DNA of 64,000 bases. It comes from Streptomyces sp. WZ-12 (lineage in GTDB: Bacteria; Actinomycetota; Actinomycetes; Streptomycetales; Streptomycetaceae). Where the stretch lies: assembly GCF_028898845.1 (NCBI RefSeq), contig NZ_CP118574.1:682001-746000 (forward strand), in the 5' to 3' direction. Below, piece after piece: positions 61,692 to 64,000 of the stretch. The notes below the pieces were generated by a model that saw only the letters and a list, made by a program, of their open reading frames with translations, was not told the DNA's origin and did not search any database. The position numbers were made by a program, and so were the translations under genes. Within the stretch, counting starts at the first letter, position 1. Every line of letters starts with the position of its first letter.

Positions 61692-61880
61692 TCACAATGC
61701 CCGCACCCGGGACGCCGTGCCGCCCGCGGCACAGGAATGACCGGGGCATCGGGCAGCCCTGCGCAGCCATTCCAGCCGCGCGGACAGCGCGCTCCCGATC
61801 GGCTCGCACACGACCTCGTGGGCGAGTTCGTCGTACGGCGTCGACTCGGCGTTCGCGATGAGCCGTTGCGCCGGGGCGCG
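61692..61880 (-). pseudogene. Short conserved-looking fragment
   Basis: A minus frame reads LIANAESTPYDELAHEVVCE and PIGSALSARLEWLRRAARC, with real-protein character but no start codon. It may be part of a truncated regulatory or hypothetical gene. The convergent DNA around it holds nothing else. Confidence 0.3.
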
Positions 61881-61910
61881 GCCGGAAGGCGCGCCCCGGC
61901 GGCACATACC

Positions 61911-62486
61911 ATGACCAGTATGCGCATATCCTCCGTCGCCGCCGTCCTCCTTGGTGTTGCCGTGATCAGTGGGTGCAACTCCTCGCCAGGTCACAGCGCA
62001 CACAGCGGCGGAGTGCCCTCGGCGGCAAACCCGTCGACTGACGTGTCCAGCCCTCCCGCCTCAACTACCGAGTGGGGCAAGGGAGATTACGAAAAGGCCA
62101 TGAAGCGTCTGGCCCGCGCCGTCCACGACCAGGATGCCGAACTCGTCGATGACGGCTACCCGTACCTCACGGAGGGCCTCCACCGGACCTTCCGCACCCC
62201 TGGCAACCGGCCCTACCGCCTCGACATCAGCTGTGACGCACCCGGAGCGGGCGAAGAACTCACCCTTCGTCTCCAGCGCGGCGATGCGGCACAGGATTGG
62301 GCGGTGACCTGCAACGACCGGGAGGCGGACCGCTTCAACATCCCTGCTACGAGCCGCCCGTTCACTGCCGCCATCCCTACCCTCGACAGCAAGACCACCG
62401 GCATCATCCACTGGCGGCTGAACACCATCAGCAAGGAGCAGATCGAGGACTGCGCCGACGACATCAAGGGCTGCGACAACGAGTAG
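61911..62486 (+). CDS. Putative lipoprotein
   Basis: From ATG 61911 (MTSMRISSVAAVLLGVAVIS GC) the 191-residue protein has a lipobox with the lipidated cysteine in VISGC. A serine/proline-rich linker and a folded part follow (WGKGDYEKAMKRLARAVHDQ; FTAAIPTLDSKTTGIIHWRL) with cysteines at SCDAP, TCNDR, DCADD and GCDNE. ATG 61920 is also possible. It is exported and anchored to the membrane; the function is unknown. Confidence 0.7.
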   Translation: MTSMRISSVAAVLLGVAVISGCNSSPGHSAHSGGVPSAANPSTDVSSPPASTTEWGKGDYEKAMKRLARAVHDQDAELVDDGYPYLTEGLHRTFRTPGNRPYRLDISCDAPGAGEELTLRLQRGDAAQDWAVTCNDREADRFNIPATSRPFTAAIPTLDSKTTGIIHWRLNTISKEQIEDCADDIKGCDNE

Positions 62487-62626
62487 TGATGTGTCGGGTG
62501 GTGCCGTACGTCTGCCGAGGCGAGCGTCACGTGCCGGCGTCGGCGTGGGTCGAGTTCCACCGCAACGTCCGACGCATGCCGAGTCGGCGGCGTCACCAGT
62601 CTGCCGGCGGCTTGGTACCGGTACCC

Positions 62627-62647
62627 GCTACCGGCTACCGGCTACCG
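62627..62647. repeat. Triple 7-bp tandem repeat GCTACCG
   Basis: Three perfect copies overlap the end of the serine hydrolase gene, in which they fall at the stop codon. Confidence 0.6.
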
Positions 62648-63507
62648 GCCAGGTCCCGGTGGATGACGCGGGCGGCGGCCTCCACGGTGGCCACCCCGTA
62701 GCCCATGGTGTCGCTGCCGCTGGAGAGGACGGCCATCGCGTAGTCGTTGCCGCTGTCGGTGAACGAGCCGACGCTGTGCACCCGCCAGCCCCGACCCGTA
62801 CGCGGTAGCCAACCGTTCTTGACGTGGACGGTCGCCGAGGCGGGCGCCCCCGCCGGTACGCCCCACCGTTGGTCGGAGGCGACGTGCCGCATGAGGTCAA
62901 GCGCGTACTCCCGGGACTTGGGGCTGAGCACCGTGCCGTCCGTCGTCAGCAGCCGCATCAGGGTGAGTTGGTCGGCGGCGGTGATCTGGGTGAGGCCCCA
63001 GGAACCGTGGGTGCCGGGCACGGTGTCCGGCATGCCCGCCAGGTTCAGGAAGTGCTGCATCCCGGCCGGGCCGACCTGGTGCCACAGGGCATTGGTCGAG
63101 GCGTTGTCCGATTTGGTGATCATGGCGGTGGTCAGCTTGACCTCGTTCGGCGTCAGCGCACGATGTGCCTCCTCGGCCTGCCTGAGCAGCGCTCCGAGGA
63201 CGGTGACCTTGACCACGCTCGCGGAGTCGAAGGGGGTGCCGGCCCGGAACTCGCAACTCGTCCCGGAGCCGCGGTCGTAGAGGGCGAGCGCCGAAGAGCC
63301 CCGGCGCCCCTTGAGCGCGTCGGCGATGTCGTGGGACAGGGTGGGGGCCAGACCCTCCTGCTTCGAGGTGCAGACCACCTCGGCGTGGCCCACCAGGGCG
63401 CTGCCGGTGGTCTTCGAGGTGGGGCTCGCCGCGCTTAGAGCCGTGACCGCCACGCCGGTGGCCATCAGTGCGGCCAGCCCGCGGAGTGCGATGGGTGATC
63501 TGTACAT
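62635..63507 (-). CDS. Secreted serine hydrolase, class A beta-lactamase-like
   Basis: From ATG 63507 the protein has 290 residues. A signal peptide (ALRGLAALMATGVAVTALSA) is followed by the SxxK motif in DSASVVKV (Ser97, Lys100), SDN at 133-135, and VKNGW in place of KTG. The omega-loop glutamate of true class A enzymes (ExxLN) is not evident, so deacylation and resistance are doubtful. It resembles the beta-lactamase-related hydrolases of Streptomyces. The 443 bp upstream (63508-63950) hold no recognised gene. Confidence 0.8.
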   Translation of the reverse strand: MYRSPIALRGLAALMATGVAVTALSAASPTSKTTGSALVGHAEVVCTSKQEGLAPTLSHDIADALKGRRGSSALALYDRGSGTSCEFRAGTPFDSASVVKVTVLGALLRQAEEAHRALTPNEVKLTTAMITKSDNASTNALWHQVGPAGMQHFLNLAGMPDTVPGTHGSWGLTQITAADQLTLMRLLTTDGTVLSPKSREYALDLMRHVASDQRWGVPAGAPASATVHVKNGWLPRTGRGWRVHSVGSFTDSGNDYAMAVLSSGSDTMGYGVATVEAAARVIHRDLAGSR

Positions 63508-63950
63508 GAAGGCGGTGTGTCCTGTCGCGGTGTGCGTTCTCCGGCCCGGCTCCCGAGAGGGAATCGCCCGGCATTTCACCGGTACGGCTATCAAGCGACG
63601 CCCCGCACTCGGAAGCGGACACTCCGAAAGAATGCGATCCCATTGCCCGATGCGAGAAGAGAGATTGCACGCGATATTCGCTCAACAGAAAATAGGGATA
63701 GATCGGGCTACGGCCGCGGGGCAGGCAGGCGCGAACTAGCTTAATCCCGCGGCCAGTTGACCGCTCGGCCGTCATGAACGAGCTCCGCCGGTAGCGCTCC
63801 GCTGTTGGCCGAAACGCCCATTCGCACAAACGTCATAAACTAACCCAATGTCCAAAAATGCCCCACCGCTGGCCGTGCGATGCCTCCTACGCCCGTTGGC
63901 CCCGTGGTTGCATGACGCGTCATTCGTCTTCCGGCATTCAGGGGGTGCAC

Positions 63951-64000
63951 GTGAAACGCCGACTCGCCGCCGTGGTGGCCACCACGGTCGCAGCGCTCGG
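63951..64000 (+). CDS. Start of a secreted-protein gene (cut by window edge)
   Basis: GTG 63951, with AGGGGG ahead of it, opens a frame KRRLAAVVATTVAAL that looks like a Sec signal peptide. The rest lies outside. Confidence 0.5.
   Translation, partial: MKRRLAAVVATTVAAL

Noticed and set aside
62635..63507. True class A beta-lactamase resistance gene
   Set aside because: SxxK and SDN are present but the omega-loop glutamate motif was not found and KTG is KNG; called only as a related serine hydrolase.

Overview
The window looks like Streptomyces DNA. It is very GC-rich, uses GTG starts and rare TTA codons, and carries a gamma-butyrolactone synthase/receptor pair, many TetR/HxlR/AraC/GntR regulators, secreted enzymes and an NRPS-type operon. 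Gene order is patchy and many genes are broken beside transposase remnants, as expected of an accessory chromosome-arm region. No rRNA, tRNA, cas gene or replication origin was recognised.

Layout. (1) 1-2845: signalling island with an SDR reductase (cut by the window edge), an AfsA/ScbA-type synthase and a divergent ScbR/ArpA-type receptor, with operator-like inverted repeats between them. (2) 2850-14920: eroded DNA with one intact IS5-family element that truncates a peptide deformylase gene, several transposase remnants, two solitary CRISPR-type repeats, and intact islands: an FAD oxidoreductase, RidA with an HxlR regulator, a small tetratricopeptide-like protein, and an alpha/beta hydrolase divergent from a LysR regulator. 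(3) 14921-33016: mostly intact regulator-plus-enzyme cassettes: amidohydrolase, carboxylesterase and TetR behind a 30-bp palindrome; catalase-family protein, DyP peroxidase and a small partner; TetR with a divergent flavodoxin and aldehyde dehydrogenase; TetR with a DoxX-sized membrane protein; AraC with a divergent hydrolase and an NTF2-like protein. (4) 34503-42083: five minus-strand genes forming a small biosynthetic operon: a tyrosine phenol-lyase homologue, two O-methyltransferase-like proteins, one polypeptide joining a cytochrome P450 to an NRPS adenylation domain and carrier domain, and an alpha/beta hydrolase. (5) 43020-47514: a GntR regulator and a full-length carboxylic acid reductase. 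(6) 47641-64000: a secreted S33-type peptidase, a DUF4190-like membrane protein, a two-component system, an erythromycin-esterase-like secreted protein, HxlR/quinone oxidoreductase, a transglycosylase, an alpha/beta hydrolase, a Tat-exported phospholipase C, TetR/SDR around a 58-bp palindrome, a lipoprotein and a class-A beta-lactamase-like serine hydrolase.

The most notable system is the 34.5-42.1 kb operon. By analogy with the separate A-T/P450/thioesterase sets that beta-hydroxylate a carrier-bound amino acid in aminocoumarin and nikkomycin pathways, the P450-A-PCP protein could load an amino acid onto itself, oxidise it in cis and have it released by the hydrolase. The lyase and methyltransferases suggest an aromatic, phenolic substrate. 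Both this protein and the neighbouring carboxylic acid reductase contain a TTA codon, so both may depend on bldA. All functional statements come from reading translated sequence; no database search was run.
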